NCBI RefSeq assembly: GCF_014652615.1
Contig: NZ_BMZD01000007.1
Span: 1 to 64,000, forward strand
Reading direction: 5' to 3'
DNA from: Novosphingobium arvoryzae
GTDB lineage: Bacteria > Pseudomonadota > Alphaproteobacteria > Sphingomonadales > Sphingomonadaceae
Length of the DNA stretch: 64,000 nt
The notes beneath the pieces were generated by a model, which had not been told where the DNA came from, did not search any database, and worked only from the letters and a program-made list of their open reading frames with translations. Positions 1 to 10,625 of the stretch are shown here, one piece after another. The position numbers were made by a program, and so were the translations under genes. Numbering within the stretch: position 1 is the first letter of the stretch; each line of letters begins with the position of its first letter.

Positions 1-396
1 CAAAAAGTGCGCAACAAAAGGCCGGACAAAAGACCGCACTCGATCACGCGTTCATAAGTTCAGAAAATCCTTGCAAACCGAGCGGCATCCACAAAAGAAG
101 GTTCGACGCCGGTCGACTTCCCACCGCCATTTAACCTATTGGAATCATTCTATTCCATGGGCCAGGCGCAAAAAATCCGCAGCGTTTCAAGGGTTATAGG
201 TATTAGCCTCTCCACTGCACATCTGCTGTGCTGGGGCAGATATGCTCTCTTAGGCCCGATATTCTCCAAAGCTCTCGACCGCACCAGTTCCGGTGCAGAG
301 CCGTAAAACCTCGATATCACTCATCCTTTCGGCATCGCGATCTTCGCTTCGGAAGCCGGTAGAGGCACATAAATTTACCCGCGTCCAACCTTCCGG
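1..396. other. Unassigned AT-richer region without a convincing gene
   Basis: No reading frame here resembles a known protein, and the base composition is visibly less GC-rich than the housekeeping genes further on. Three short inverted repeats are visible: TGGAAT/ATTCCA at 140-157, GCACA/TGTGC at 218-232 and GCACC/GGTGC around 281-295. The stretch ends exactly where the terminal sequence of an IS21-family element begins, at 397. It does not contain the missing 5' part of the ompW gene found on the other side of the IS remnants, so the locus was rearranged rather than simply interrupted. Confidence 0.5.
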
Positions 397-449
397 TGTC
401 AATCGGCGTCCAATCGGGACCCCCTATCGGCGCGCAAAAGGGACCCCCT
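397..449 (-). repeat. Terminal repeat of IS21 remnant A
   Basis: The end begins with TG, as IS21 ends do, followed by two copies of GGGACCCCCT at 416-425 and 440-449. Multiple short repeats near the termini are the known transposase-binding arrangement of the family. The matching left end of this element is not present in the window. Confidence 0.65.
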
Positions 450-562
450 TTGCGCTGCGAGGGTCGGTTGATACTGGGCGCAGGTTTCGCGCTGCTGGCG
501 GCGTAGGGAGGGCGTAGCCCGACCGGAGACGGCAGCAGCGCGAAGGCGTTTCTTCGAGGTGG

Positions 563-1118
563 TCAGCTGCGGTGCTTGAAGCGCCAGCTGTCGTTGCCGG
601 TCTCGACGATATCGCAATGGTGAGTGATGCGGTCGAGCAGCGCGGTGGTCATTTTGGGATCACCGAAGACGGTGGGCCACTCGCCGAACGCCAGGTTGGT
701 GGTGATGATGACCGAGGTCTTCTCGTAGAGCTTGCTGATGAGGTGGAACAGCAGCTGCCCGCCTGATTTGGCGAACGGCAGGTAGCCCAATTCGTCGAGG
801 ACCACGACGTCGAGCCGGCTGAGCTGGGCGGCCATGGCGCCGGCCTTGCCGATGCGGGCTTCCTCCTCGAGCCGGGTGACGAGGTCCACCGTGTTGAAGT
901 AGCGGCCGCGGGCACCGGAACAGACGACGCTGGCGGTGATCGCGGTGGCCAGGTGGGTCTTGCCGGTTCCCGTCCCGCCGATGAGCACGATATTGCGCCG
1001 TCCTGGCAGGAACGAACCCGCGTGTAGCGAACGCACCAACCCCTCGTTGATCGGGGTGCCCTCGAACACGAAGGCATCGAGGTCCTTGACAACCGGCAGC
1101 TTGGCTGCGGTCAGCGGC
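563..1118 (-). pseudogene. istB: 5'-truncated IS21 helper ATPase IstB
   Basis: IstB is the AAA+ ATPase that helps the IS21 transposase choose and engage target DNA. The fragment keeps the Walker A motif GGTGTGKTH, the Walker B region [11 protein letters not shown], the TTNLAFGEW segment and the family C-terminus ending in [11 protein letters not shown]. It lacks the N-terminal part, roughly the first 70-80 residues, because homology begins at about [14 protein letters not shown] next to the junction with remnant B. An open frame runs on upstream to 1867, but that extension is antisense to istA and is not part of the protein. No start codon of its own is evident. Confidence 0.85.
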
Positions 1119-1120
1119 GC

Positions 1121-1845
1121 ACGGCCAGGCGGATGTACGCGGATCTCGTGGTTCTGGGCTACGACGGTTCCTACAACCGCGTGGCGGCGTTCGTGCGATC
1201 CTGGAAGGCTGACCGTCAACGCGACGCCCAGACCAGCGGGCGCGGGACTTTCGTGCCGCTGGTATTCCAGCCAGGCGAGGCGTTCCAGTTCGACTGGAGC
1301 GAGGACTGGGCCATAATCGCCGGCAAGCAGACCAAGCTGCAGGCCGCGCACACCAAGCTGGCGCACAGCAAGGCCTTCATCGTGCGTGCCTATCCGCTCC
1401 AGACCCATGAGATGTTGTTCGACGCCATGACCCAGGCCTTCCGTGTTCTGGGCGGCGTGCCGCAGCGCGGGATATTCGACAACATGAAGACGGCAGTCGA
1501 CAAGATCGGCACCGGCAAGGCCCGGCAGGTCAACGCCCGCTTTGCCGCCATGGCGAGCCACTATCTGTTCGAGCCCGAGTTCTGCAACCCGGCCTCGGGA
1601 TGGGAGAAGGGCCAGGTCGAGAAGAACGTTCAGGATGCACGGCGGCGACTGTGGCAGGTGATGCCTGCCTTCCCGGATATCGATGAGCTCAATGCCTGGC
1701 TCGAGGCGCATTGCATCGCGCAGTGGGGCCAGATCCAGCATGGCGTTCTGCCGGGAACCATTGCCGATGCGCATGCCGCCGAGGTTGCCAGCCTGATGCC
1801 GCTGGGGCGACCCTTCGACGGCTTCGTCGAACATGCCAAGCGGGT
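1121..1845 (+). pseudogene. istA: Truncated IS21 transposase IstA
   Basis: IstA is the DDE transposase of IS21 elements. The fragment starts within [17 protein letters not shown], so the N-terminal helix-turn-helix is missing. The catalytic core is present: FQFDWSED carries the first acidic residue, RGIFDNMK the second and EKGQVEKN the glutamate. Homology ends near FVEHAKRVS at about 1840. The frame then runs on to 2008 through sequence that is really istB in another frame. An ATG at 1133 could start translation, but the product would lack DNA binding and the C-terminus. Confidence 0.85.
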
Positions 1846-2072
1846 ATCTCTTCCACCTGCTCAGCAAGCTTTACGAGCGCACCAGCGTCGTCATCACAAC
1901 CAACCTCAGCTTCAGCGAATGGGCCGGCGTGTTCGGCGATGCCAAGATGACAACCGCGCTGCTCGATCGCCTCACTCACCACTGCCACATCCTCGAGACC
2001 GGCAATGACAGCTTCCGGTTCAGGGCCAGCTCGGCGGCACCCAAAACCAGAAAGGAAAAATCACCCGCTTGA
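1846..2072 (+). pseudogene. istB: IstB C-terminal fragment of remnant B
   Basis: Only the last 75 or so residues of an IstB ATPase remain, from [19 protein letters not shown] to the end. They are clearly related to, but different from, the IstB of remnant [16 protein letters not shown] here against [15 protein letters not shown] there. The upstream ATPase motifs were lost in the deletion that fused this piece to istA. An ATG at 1833 opens the frame but lies at the junction. No function is expected. Confidence 0.85.
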
Positions 2073-2104
2073 CCTCAAACCCGCACCGCGGGACATAACC
2101 ACCA

Positions 2105-2157
2105 CCCGGGTCACTTCTCGATGAAAATCCCGGGTCAAATCTCAGTGGCAATCAACA
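2105..2157 (+). repeat. Terminal repeat of IS21 remnant B
   Basis: Two direct copies of CCCGGGTCA followed by a TCTC box lie at 2105-2119 and 2129-2143, again 24 bases apart, and the element ends in CA at 2156-2157. The sequence after 2157 is the coding sequence of the truncated ompW gene, which fixes the border within a few bases. Confidence 0.65.
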
Positions 2158-2733
2158 GCTTTCGCCACCGGCGTCCTGCCGTCCGGCGAAATCACCGAAG
2201 TGCGCACCAACCTGATCGGCGCCCCCGCCACCAGCAACAGCCAGGCCAGCGATTCGGTCGTGCCGACGCTGGCGGTCGAATATTTCTTCTCGCCCAATTT
2301 CTCGGTCGAGACGATCTGCTGCGTCACGCCGCATGACGTTTCCGGCAAGGGCCCGCTGGCCGGCGCTTCGCTGGTCAACGACGCGATCATCCTGCCGGCC
2401 ACGATCACCCTGAAGTACCACTTCGACCTCGGCGGCGTGAAACCCTACATCGGCGCCGGACCAACGCGCTTCTTCATCTTCAGCGAAGGTGTCGGCGCGG
2501 ATGCGGCGGCGCTTGGCGCCACCCGCGTCAACCTGTCCGACAGCTTTGGCGTTGCCCTGCAGGCCGGGATGGATATCCCGCTCAACGACAAGGGGCTGGG
2601 CGTCAGCCTGGATGCCAAGCGTTACTTCGTGGACACGACCGCCAGCTTCTACGCCGGTAACACCCTGGCCCTGCAGACCCGGCACTCGCTGGATCCGTGG
2701 GTGGTGAGCGGCGGCCTGAGTTACCGCTTCTGA
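2158..2733 (+). pseudogene. ompW: 5'-truncated OmpW-family outer membrane protein
   Basis: The remaining 190 or so residues are an OmpW-type eight-stranded beta barrel: PTLAVEYFFSPNFSVETI, then TLKYHF, a long barrel segment and a final aromatic YRF, the usual outer-membrane insertion signal. In relatives the segment FATGVLPSGEITEV is preceded by a signal peptide and about 30-40 mature residues. Here it abuts the IS end directly, so signal peptide, start and promoter are gone. A GTG at 2200 could start an internal product, but without a signal peptide it could not reach the outer membrane. OmpW proteins form small hydrophobic-compound channels. Confidence 0.8.
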
Positions 2734-2749
2734 TCGGGGAGAGAGCCGG

Positions 2750-3424
2750 ATGTTTCGCACCGCAACCGCGCTGGCCAGCGCCCTTGCCCTGCTCTTGCCG
2801 CCTAACCCCGCGTTGGCGGCAGAGGAGGATGCGAACATCTGGCTCGCCCAGACGGCGACGGTGGACCTCGGCGGGAACACGGTGCTGTGGCTTGAGGCGC
2901 AGGAGCGCTTCACCGACGACGCGTCGCGGCTTGGCCAGTTGCTGGTCCGCCCGGCCATCGGCTACCGGATCGACCCGACGACCACCGCCTATCTCGGCTA
3001 TGCCTATGTCATGACCGATCCGACCGGCCCCGTCAGAACCCACGAACACCGGATTTTCCAGCAATTGTCGTTCCGCCTGCTGGGCGATGGCAAGGGTGTG
3101 ACCCTGACCGGCCGGACCCGGTTGGAGCAGCGGAGGCTGGAAGGACGGGACGGCACCGGCTGGCGGATGCGCCAACAATTGCGGCTGTCCGCGCCCTTGT
3201 CCGGCAAAGTCCGCGCCATCGCCTGGACCGAGCCCTTCGTCGGCCTGAACGAGACGACGTTTCAGCGCGGCGGGCTGGGCCTGTGGCGCAATTTCGCCGG
3301 CGTGGCGATCCCTGCCGGCAAGACCTTCACGATCGAGCCGGGCTACCTCAACCAGTATGTCGTGCGCACCGGCCACGACCGGATCGATCACACCGCCAGC
3401 CTGACACTCAACGCCAGCTTCTGA
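2750..3424 (+). CDS. DUF2490 family exported protein
   Basis: The 224-residue product starts with a signal peptide ending at about NPALA-AEED. The mature part alternates short amphipathic strands (LGQLLVRPAIGYRI, YLGYAYVM, RTRLEQRR, LRLSAPL, TIEPGYLNQYV) and ends in aromatic Phe, as outer-membrane barrels do. This matches DUF2490, whose function is unknown. The start is supported by a GGGGAGAGA ribosome site just upstream and only 16 bases separate it from the ompW remnant. If both were one transcript, the IS event removed the promoter and this gene may now be poorly expressed. Confidence 0.8.
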   Translation: MFRTATALASALALLLPPNPALAAEEDANIWLAQTATVDLGGNTVLWLEAQERFTDDASRLGQLLVRPAIGYRIDPTTTAYLGYAYVMTDPTGPVRTHEHRIFQQLSFRLLGDGKGVTLTGRTRLEQRRLEGRDGTGWRMRQQLRLSAPLSGKVRAIAWTEPFVGLNETTFQRGGLGLWRNFAGVAIPAGKTFTIEPGYLNQYVVRTGHDRIDHTASLTLNASF

Positions 3425-3446
3425 CCCCGGCGGGGCAAGCCCGGGG

Positions 3447-5264
<1,818 letters not shown>

Positions 5265-5358
5265 GGGAATCTTTATATAAGGGTGCGGTGCAGTGGCACC
5301 GCAGCGCCGTTAGCAGCGCGCGCGCGCCCTGTCAGCAGCCTTGCGCAGTCGGCCGGAA

Positions 5359-7590
5359 TCAGGCTGCCCGCATCCCCTTGCCCTTTGGCTCGACCTGCCC
5401 GAACTTTGGCAGCGACAGCGCCATGCCCGGCTGCTGCATCAATTGCATCGGATACTGGCCTGCCGGCAATGCGGCCAGCGGCATCCCCGCCTGGGCGAGA
5501 ACATAGGGCGAGACGCGGTTGCGCGTGCACAGCCCCCCCGCCCCGTCGTCAACCAGCGGGACTTCGAATTCCAGCCCCTGCATGGCTCCGGCCGAGCGCC
5601 GCACGCGGGCCACGGACAGCTGACCTTCGCCGAAGTCCACGACGAACATCGTTCCCACCGGAACGTCCAGCAGCCCTTCGACCATGCAGCCGGTGCGCGA
5701 CAAGTTGCGCATGGTCGCTTCATAGCGGTGATCTTCGTGGATCAGGCCAACCTTGCGCAGTACGGTGCGGCGTTCCGGGCGATAATGGCTGGGGCCGCTG
5801 GGTTCGATCACCCAGTCCCCGCTCAGCATCGCCTCGCAGACTTCCTCGAAGCTGACGGCGGCCGAATAGATATAGCCCTGGATCTGCTTGACCCCCAGCC
5901 GGCGCATCGCTTCCAGCTCGTCGTGGGCCTCGATCCCCTCGGCGGTGGTGTCCATGTCGAGCGCGTTGGCAAGGCTGACGATGGCCGCGATGATCGCCGA
6001 ATTGCGGCTTTCCTTCTGCGTGACCCCGCGGATGAAGCCCTTGTCGATCTTGATCTTGTCGAACGGCGCATGCTGCAGGTAGCCGAGCGAGGAATACCCT
6101 GTTCCGAAATCGTCGAGCGCCAGGCGCAGGCCGAGCATCTTCAGCTGGGCGAACATCTCCTGCGTTGCGGATTCGTCACCCAGGAAGATCGATTCGGTCA
6201 GCTCCAGTTCCAGCCGCTCCGGCGCCAGCTCCGAATGCGCCAGCGCCTGCGCCACGCTGGAGGCGAAACCGGGATTGGTGAACTGCGCGGCGGATACGTT
6301 GACCGCAACCTTGACGCTGCCGGGCCATTGCGCGGCATCGATGCAGGCCTGCTTCAGCACCCAGTCGCCCAGCGCGCCGATCAGGTTGCATTCCTCGGCA
6401 ATGGGAATGAACACCGACGGCGGCACATCCCCCATGTCCGGGTGTTCCCAGCGGGTGAATGCTTCCAGCGTGACGACCTTGTTGGTCGCGGTGCTGACGA
6501 TCGGCTGATAGACCACGCGCATCTGGCCCTTGGCCAGCGCATCGCGCAGGTCTTCCTCGATCTGGCGGCGACGTTCGGCTTCGCTGTGCAGGTCCGACGA
6601 GTAGAACCGGAACTGGCCGCGCCCGCCTCCCTTCGAGGCATAGAGCGCAAGGTCGGCCGAACGAACGACGTCCTCACTAGCAATCCCGTCGTAAGGCGCA
6701 ATGGCGATCCCGACCGATGCGCCGATCACGCAGCGGCTGCCCTCGATCTGATAGGGCTGCGACACCATCGTGATGATCGTCTTGGCAATTTCGCCCAGCC
6801 GCCCGCGGTCGTCGATGTCGGGCAGCATGATCTGGAATTCGTCACCGCCCAGGCGGCCGATCTCGCAGCCCTTGTCGGTGACGACGCGCTGCAGGCGCTG
6901 CGCGACCTGCTTCAGCAGCTCGTCGCCCGCCGGATGGCCCAGTGTATCGTTGACCTGCTTGAACCGGTCGAGGTCGATCATCATCACCGCGCAGGCCCGC
7001 TTGCTGGCCTTGTAGGCGGTCAGCGTGGCGTTCAGCCGCTTGCCCATGCGGTGGCGGTTGGCCAGCCCGGTCAGCGAATCGTATTGCGCCAGACGCGAGG
7101 CGTCTTTCTGGTTCTGGCGGGTTGCCGTGATGTCGATGCCATTGCCGTGATACCCCGCAAACGCGCCATCCGCGCCGAATTGCGGGCGGCCGGAAATCGA
7201 CCACCACAGTTCGTGCTCTTCCAGCGCGGCGCGCACCGGCAGTTCGACGAACGTCTTGCGCGCGCTGAAGATCAGCGGCAGCGTCCGCTCGATCGTGTCG
7301 TCCTCATCCCGGTCGAGTACGAACAGTGACTGCACCGGGCGGTCAAGCAGTTCCTCTGGCGCCACGCCCATCTTCTGGGCGATGCAATCGGACAGGTAGG
7401 TGATGCGGCCTTCGCTGTCGCTGGACCAGAACCAGCCGATGCCGGACCGTTCGTAATCACGCATCAGGTCCAGCGCGTGCTGGCTTTCCTGATCGCCGAG
7501 GGGACGAGCAGACGGACGAGCACGTTCATCGCCCTTGCTGCCAAGCAAGGAACGGAACCGTCCGAAAGTGCTGCCCTTTTCCTCAGTCAT
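5359..7590 (-). CDS. PAS-GGDEF-EAL-PilZ c-di-GMP signalling protein
   Basis: The 743-residue protein carries a PAS domain (about 37-160), a GGDEF diguanylate cyclase domain with intact RLGGDEF, an EAL phosphodiesterase domain (about 345-590) and a C-terminal PilZ domain (about 625-715) with RxxxR-like RPERRTVLRK and NLSRTG. The RxxD inhibition site five residues before GGDEF is absent. The EAL signature reads EAF, while the other catalytic segments (NVSAAQF, ELTES, DDFGTGYSSLGYL, KIDKGF, AEGIE) are kept. No transmembrane segment is obvious, so it is probably cytoplasmic. Whether it makes or degrades c-di-GMP cannot be told from sequence. A paralogue lies directly upstream on the same strand. 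Confidence 0.92.
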   Translation of the reverse strand: MTEEKGSTFGRFRSLLGSKGDERARPSARPLGDQESQHALDLMRDYERSGIGWFWSSDSEGRITYLSDCIAQKMGVAPEELLDRPVQSLFVLDRDEDDTIERTLPLIFSARKTFVELPVRAALEEHELWWSISGRPQFGADGAFAGYHGNGIDITATRQNQKDASRLAQYDSLTGLANRHRMGKRLNATLTAYKASKRACAVMMIDLDRFKQVNDTLGHPAGDELLKQVAQRLQRVVTDKGCEIGRLGGDEFQIMLPDIDDRGRLGEIAKTIITMVSQPYQIEGSRCVIGASVGIAIAPYDGIASEDVVRSADLALYASKGGGRGQFRFYSSDLHSEAERRRQIEEDLRDALAKGQMRVVYQPIVSTATNKVVTLEAFTRWEHPDMGDVPPSVFIPIAEECNLIGALGDWVLKQACIDAAQWPGSVKVAVNVSAAQFTNPGFASSVAQALAHSELAPERLELELTESIFLGDESATQEMFAQLKMLGLRLALDDFGTGYSSLGYLQHAPFDKIKIDKGFIRGVTQKESRNSAIIAAIVSLANALDMDTTAEGIEAHDELEAMRRLGVKQIQGYIYSAAVSFEEVCEAMLSGDWVIEPSGPSHYRPERRTVLRKVGLIHEDHRYEATMRNLSRTGCMVEGLLDVPVGTMFVVDFGEGQLSVARVRRSAGAMQGLEFEVPLVDDGAGGLCTRNRVSPYVLAQAGMPLAALPAGQYPMQLMQQPGMALSLPKFGQVEPKGKGMRAA

Positions 7591-7706
7591 GATCGGTGCT
7601 GCTTGCTACCCCCGGATGAGCATGAAATTCCCTTCCGATTGGATAACCGGACATGGTTGCATTTTCCCTAATACGCCGGAGCAATCGTGCCGCCGGAACA
7701 AGCGCC

Positions 7707-10433
7707 CTACGCGCGGCGGCGCAGCGTGCCCTGGCGGGGGCGTTCGGACGGCGGCGCCAGCGCGGCAATGCGGCCGCTTTCGTCGACTTCCAGCGGGGCG
7801 GAGAACTCGATCCCCATGCGGTCCTCGTTGCACCAGCGGGCCGTCGCGGTGACGACCTGGGTATCGGTCAACATGATCCGGAAGATCGTCCCCGGCGGGA
7901 CGTTCCATAGCCCTTCCACAAGCGCGCCCGTGGTGGAGATGTTGCGGATCGTGCCATGATACTGCTGTCCGCCGTGGTCGAGCACGATCTTGCGCAGCAT
8001 GGTATGGCGCGCGGCCCGGGCGGCGCGCGGCCCGCGCGCGATCGCGGTCAGCCCGGTCATCAGCCGCTGGGTCGCCACTGCCACGCTGAGCGGCTGTTCA
8101 TAGATATAGCCCTGCACGTGGCTGCATCCCAGCATTCGCACCAGGTCCAGCTCGTCCAGCGTTTCGACGCCCTCGGCGGTCGTTTCCATCCCCAGCGCTT
8201 CGGCCAGACTGACGATCGAGGCGATGATCGCCCCGTTGCGGCTGCCCGCGATCGTCGCCCCGCGCACGAAGCTCTGGTCGATCTTGATCTTGTCGAATGG
8301 CGCGTTCTTCAGATAGCCGAGCGAGGAATAGCCGGTGCCGAAATCGTCCAGCGCCAGCCGCACCCCAACCCGCTTCAGCGCCTTGAACATCGCGTCGGTC
8401 GTCGCGTCATCGTTCAGGAACACGCTTTCGGTGATTTCCAGTTCCAGCCGCGCCGGATCGACCTGCGCCGCGGCCAGCGCGTTGGTAATGATCGCCGGCA
8501 AGGCCGGATTGGCGAATTGCAGCGGAGAAACGTTGACCGCCACGCGCACGCTGTCCGGCCAGGACGCCAGGTCATGACAGGCCGTGCGCAGCGCCCATTC
8601 CCCGATCTGCGCAATCAGGCCGGTATCCTCGGCAACCGGAATGAACTTGGCCGGAGACATCCAGCCGCGCGTCGGATGCTGCCAGCGCAGCAGCGCCTCG
8701 AACCCGGTGATCCGTTCGGTCGCGGTGTGGACCACCGGCTGATAGTGCAGTTCCAGCCCGCCATGCGTCAGCGCATCGCGCAGGTCCTGTTCCAGCAGGC
8801 GGCGTTCCTCGGCATCGCTGTGGAGGTCGGCGGCATAGAAATGATGCCGTCCGCGCCCGCCGTCCTTGGCGGCATAGAGCGCAAGGTCGGCGTTGCGGAT
8901 CAGCGCTTCGGACGTCACGCCATCATCCGGAGACAGGGCGATCCCCACCGATGCGCCAATGACAACGCGATGCCCCTCGATCGAGTAAGGCTCCGATAGG
9001 TCGTGAATGATCCGCTTGGCCAGCGCGGCCAGATCCTCGCGGCGGTGATGACCGGCCAGGATCACCTGGAATTCATCGCCGCCCAGCCGCCCGACCCGCC
9101 CGGTTTCACCCACCGCGCGCTCCAGCCGGCTCGCCACCTGTTTGAGCAGGGCATCGCCCGCCGGATGGCCCATCGTATCGTTGACCTGCTTGAACCGGTC
9201 GAGATCGAGCAGGAACACCGCGCAGGCGCGGTGCTCGCGATTGGGCGCGGTGAGGATCTTCTCGAGCGTCTGGGCCATCTGCAGCCGGTTCGCCAGACCG
9301 GTCAGCGAGTCATAATGCGCGAGCCGCGAGGCGTGTTCCTGCGAGCGACGCTTTTCGGTCAGGTCATGACCGGACCCGCGAAAGCCCACGAAATTGCCGT
9401 AGCTGTCGTAGACCGGTCGCCCGTTCAGCGACCACCAGCGCTCCTCATCGTGGGTTGCGGCGCGCAGCCCCAGTTCGCTGAAGGCCGAACGCGCGGTGAG
9501 GTGAAACGCCAATGTGCGTTCGCTTTCCTGCCCCTGCGGATCGGCCGTGAACAAGGTCGAGAACGGGCGCCCCAGCAATGACCCCGGCTGCTTGCCCAGC
9601 ACCTGGGCCACAATCGGCGAAACATATGTCAGCGCCCCGCGCCGATCCGTTTCCCAGAACCAGCCCTGGCCAGTCTCCTCGAAGTCCGAGAGAATCTGCT
9701 CGGCGCGCTGCTGCACCCGTTCGCGTTCACGCTCGATCCGGGCCACGGCGGCATCGGCGCGGGCCTGGCGATAGGCGGTGTAGATGCCGACCAGCGCGCC
9801 AACCGCGAGCGAAAAATACGTCCCCGAAGCGCCAAAGACTATCGCGGTGCCAGTCCAGAGCGAGACCTGCGCGGTGATGATGCTTGTCACCCGGCGGTTG
9901 AGTATCAGCGCCGCCAGCGTGCCGATAATCACCAGAATGCCCAGCGTGCCATCCCATTGCCCCGCAATCCGGGTGGTCCACGAACCCATCGCAAAGCCGA
10001 ACAGCGCCATCGGCGCACCCACCACGGCCAGCATCAGCAGCCAGCGCTGGCGCGCCGTGTCGAGGCGCGACCGTTCAAGCCTGAGCGCAACCCGCGTGGC
10101 GGCGGTAATCGCGATAGCCAGCAGGGCCAGGACCGCCGAGAGCAACGGCGGGATGCTCAACGTCGCGATGCCGGTCAGCACCAGCGCCCCGGCCATGGCT
10201 GGGGCCAGCAGGACCCAGTTCGGCTCGATCAGATCGCGCAGCCCGTCGTTGCGGCCGGACCGCTTGCGCGGATCGGAACGCGCCGTCCGGGCTGGCCGCG
10301 GGGGTGATTTGGCTGGCTGCCCAGCCACGCTGTCCCGCGGCCTTTCAGCCAGTTCGCCCGGCGCGGCTGCACGGTCGCGCACAACGGGTGTGCGCGGCGC
10401 TGCGGCTGGCTGGCGGGCGGGTGTGGCGACCAT
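7707..10433 (-). CDS. Membrane-anchored PAS-GGDEF-EAL-PilZ protein
   Basis: The product of about 908 residues begins at MVATPARQ. The frame is open 53 codons further upstream, but that part reads like non-coding sequence. After a Pro/Arg-rich cytoplasmic tail there are five or six membrane helices, for example LVLTGIATLSIPPLLSAVLA and LGILVIIGTLAALIL. A PAS domain, GGDEF (RLGGDEFQVIL), a canonical EAL (FEALLRWQHP) and a PilZ domain with NISTTG follow. No RxxD site precedes GGDEF. It shares domain order and long identical stretches (DSLTGLANR, DLDRFKQVNDT, DDFGTGYSSLGYL) with the next gene, 116 bases downstream, so the two arose by tandem duplication. Ligand and output are unknown. Confidence 0.9.
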   Translation of the reverse strand: MVATPARQPAAAPRTPVVRDRAAAPGELAERPRDSVAGQPAKSPPRPARTARSDPRKRSGRNDGLRDLIEPNWVLLAPAMAGALVLTGIATLSIPPLLSAVLALLAIAITAATRVALRLERSRLDTARQRWLLMLAVVGAPMALFGFAMGSWTTRIAGQWDGTLGILVIIGTLAALILNRRVTSIITAQVSLWTGTAIVFGASGTYFSLAVGALVGIYTAYRQARADAAVARIERERERVQQRAEQILSDFEETGQGWFWETDRRGALTYVSPIVAQVLGKQPGSLLGRPFSTLFTADPQGQESERTLAFHLTARSAFSELGLRAATHDEERWWSLNGRPVYDSYGNFVGFRGSGHDLTEKRRSQEHASRLAHYDSLTGLANRLQMAQTLEKILTAPNREHRACAVFLLDLDRFKQVNDTMGHPAGDALLKQVASRLERAVGETGRVGRLGGDEFQVILAGHHRREDLAALAKRIIHDLSEPYSIEGHRVVIGASVGIALSPDDGVTSEALIRNADLALYAAKDGGRGRHHFYAADLHSDAEERRLLEQDLRDALTHGGLELHYQPVVHTATERITGFEALLRWQHPTRGWMSPAKFIPVAEDTGLIAQIGEWALRTACHDLASWPDSVRVAVNVSPLQFANPALPAIITNALAAAQVDPARLELEITESVFLNDDATTDAMFKALKRVGVRLALDDFGTGYSSLGYLKNAPFDKIKIDQSFVRGATIAGSRNGAIIASIVSLAEALGMETTAEGVETLDELDLVRMLGCSHVQGYIYEQPLSVAVATQRLMTGLTAIARGPRAARAARHTMLRKIVLDHGGQQYHGTIRNISTTGALVEGLWNVPPGTIFRIMLTDTQVVTATARWCNEDRMGIEFSAPLEVDESGRIAALAPPSERPRQGTLRRRA

Positions 10434-10625
10434 AGGGAAGCGACCATGAGCTGCAGCGTTTGAAAAAACGTTAAATTTACCAAGTTTGTCCGCCGTAAGG
10501 CACCATTCGGAGGCGCGGGAGCGTGGCTTGTCAAGCACTGTCAGCCGGTGCATGATCGCGGCAATGACAAGGCAGAGGAGCCGCGTTAGCAAACGCGGTT
10601 ACCCAGCCACTAGGGGGAATACCGG

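Larger units (their letters stand above)
397..1120 (-). mobile_element. IS21-family remnant A (right half only)
   Basis: This is the istB-proximal half of an IS21-family element, read on the minus strand. Its outer end at 397 starts with TGTCAATCGG and carries a repeated GGGACCCCCT box at 416 and 440, the 24-base spaced repeat layout usual for IS21 ends. The inner border near 1111-1122 is where istB homology stops and istA homology of a different element starts on the other strand. No istA and no left end belong to this copy, so it cannot move on its own. Confidence 0.8.
1121..2157 (+). mobile_element. IS21-family remnant B (internally deleted)
   Basis: This second, different IS21-family element lies on the plus strand. 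It has an istA lacking its 5' end, an internal deletion that joins istA to the last part of istB out of frame, and an intact outer end at 2157. The end, read inward, is TGTTGATTGCCACTGAG and contains two CCCGGGTCA boxes 24 bases apart. The right ends of remnants A and B therefore both face outward, giving a head-to-head composite. It encodes no complete transposase. Confidence 0.8.

Noticed and set aside
563..1867. A 434-codon minus-strand frame starting at 1867
   Set aside because: Only the 3' part is istB; the upstream part is antisense to istA of the other element and merely stays open.
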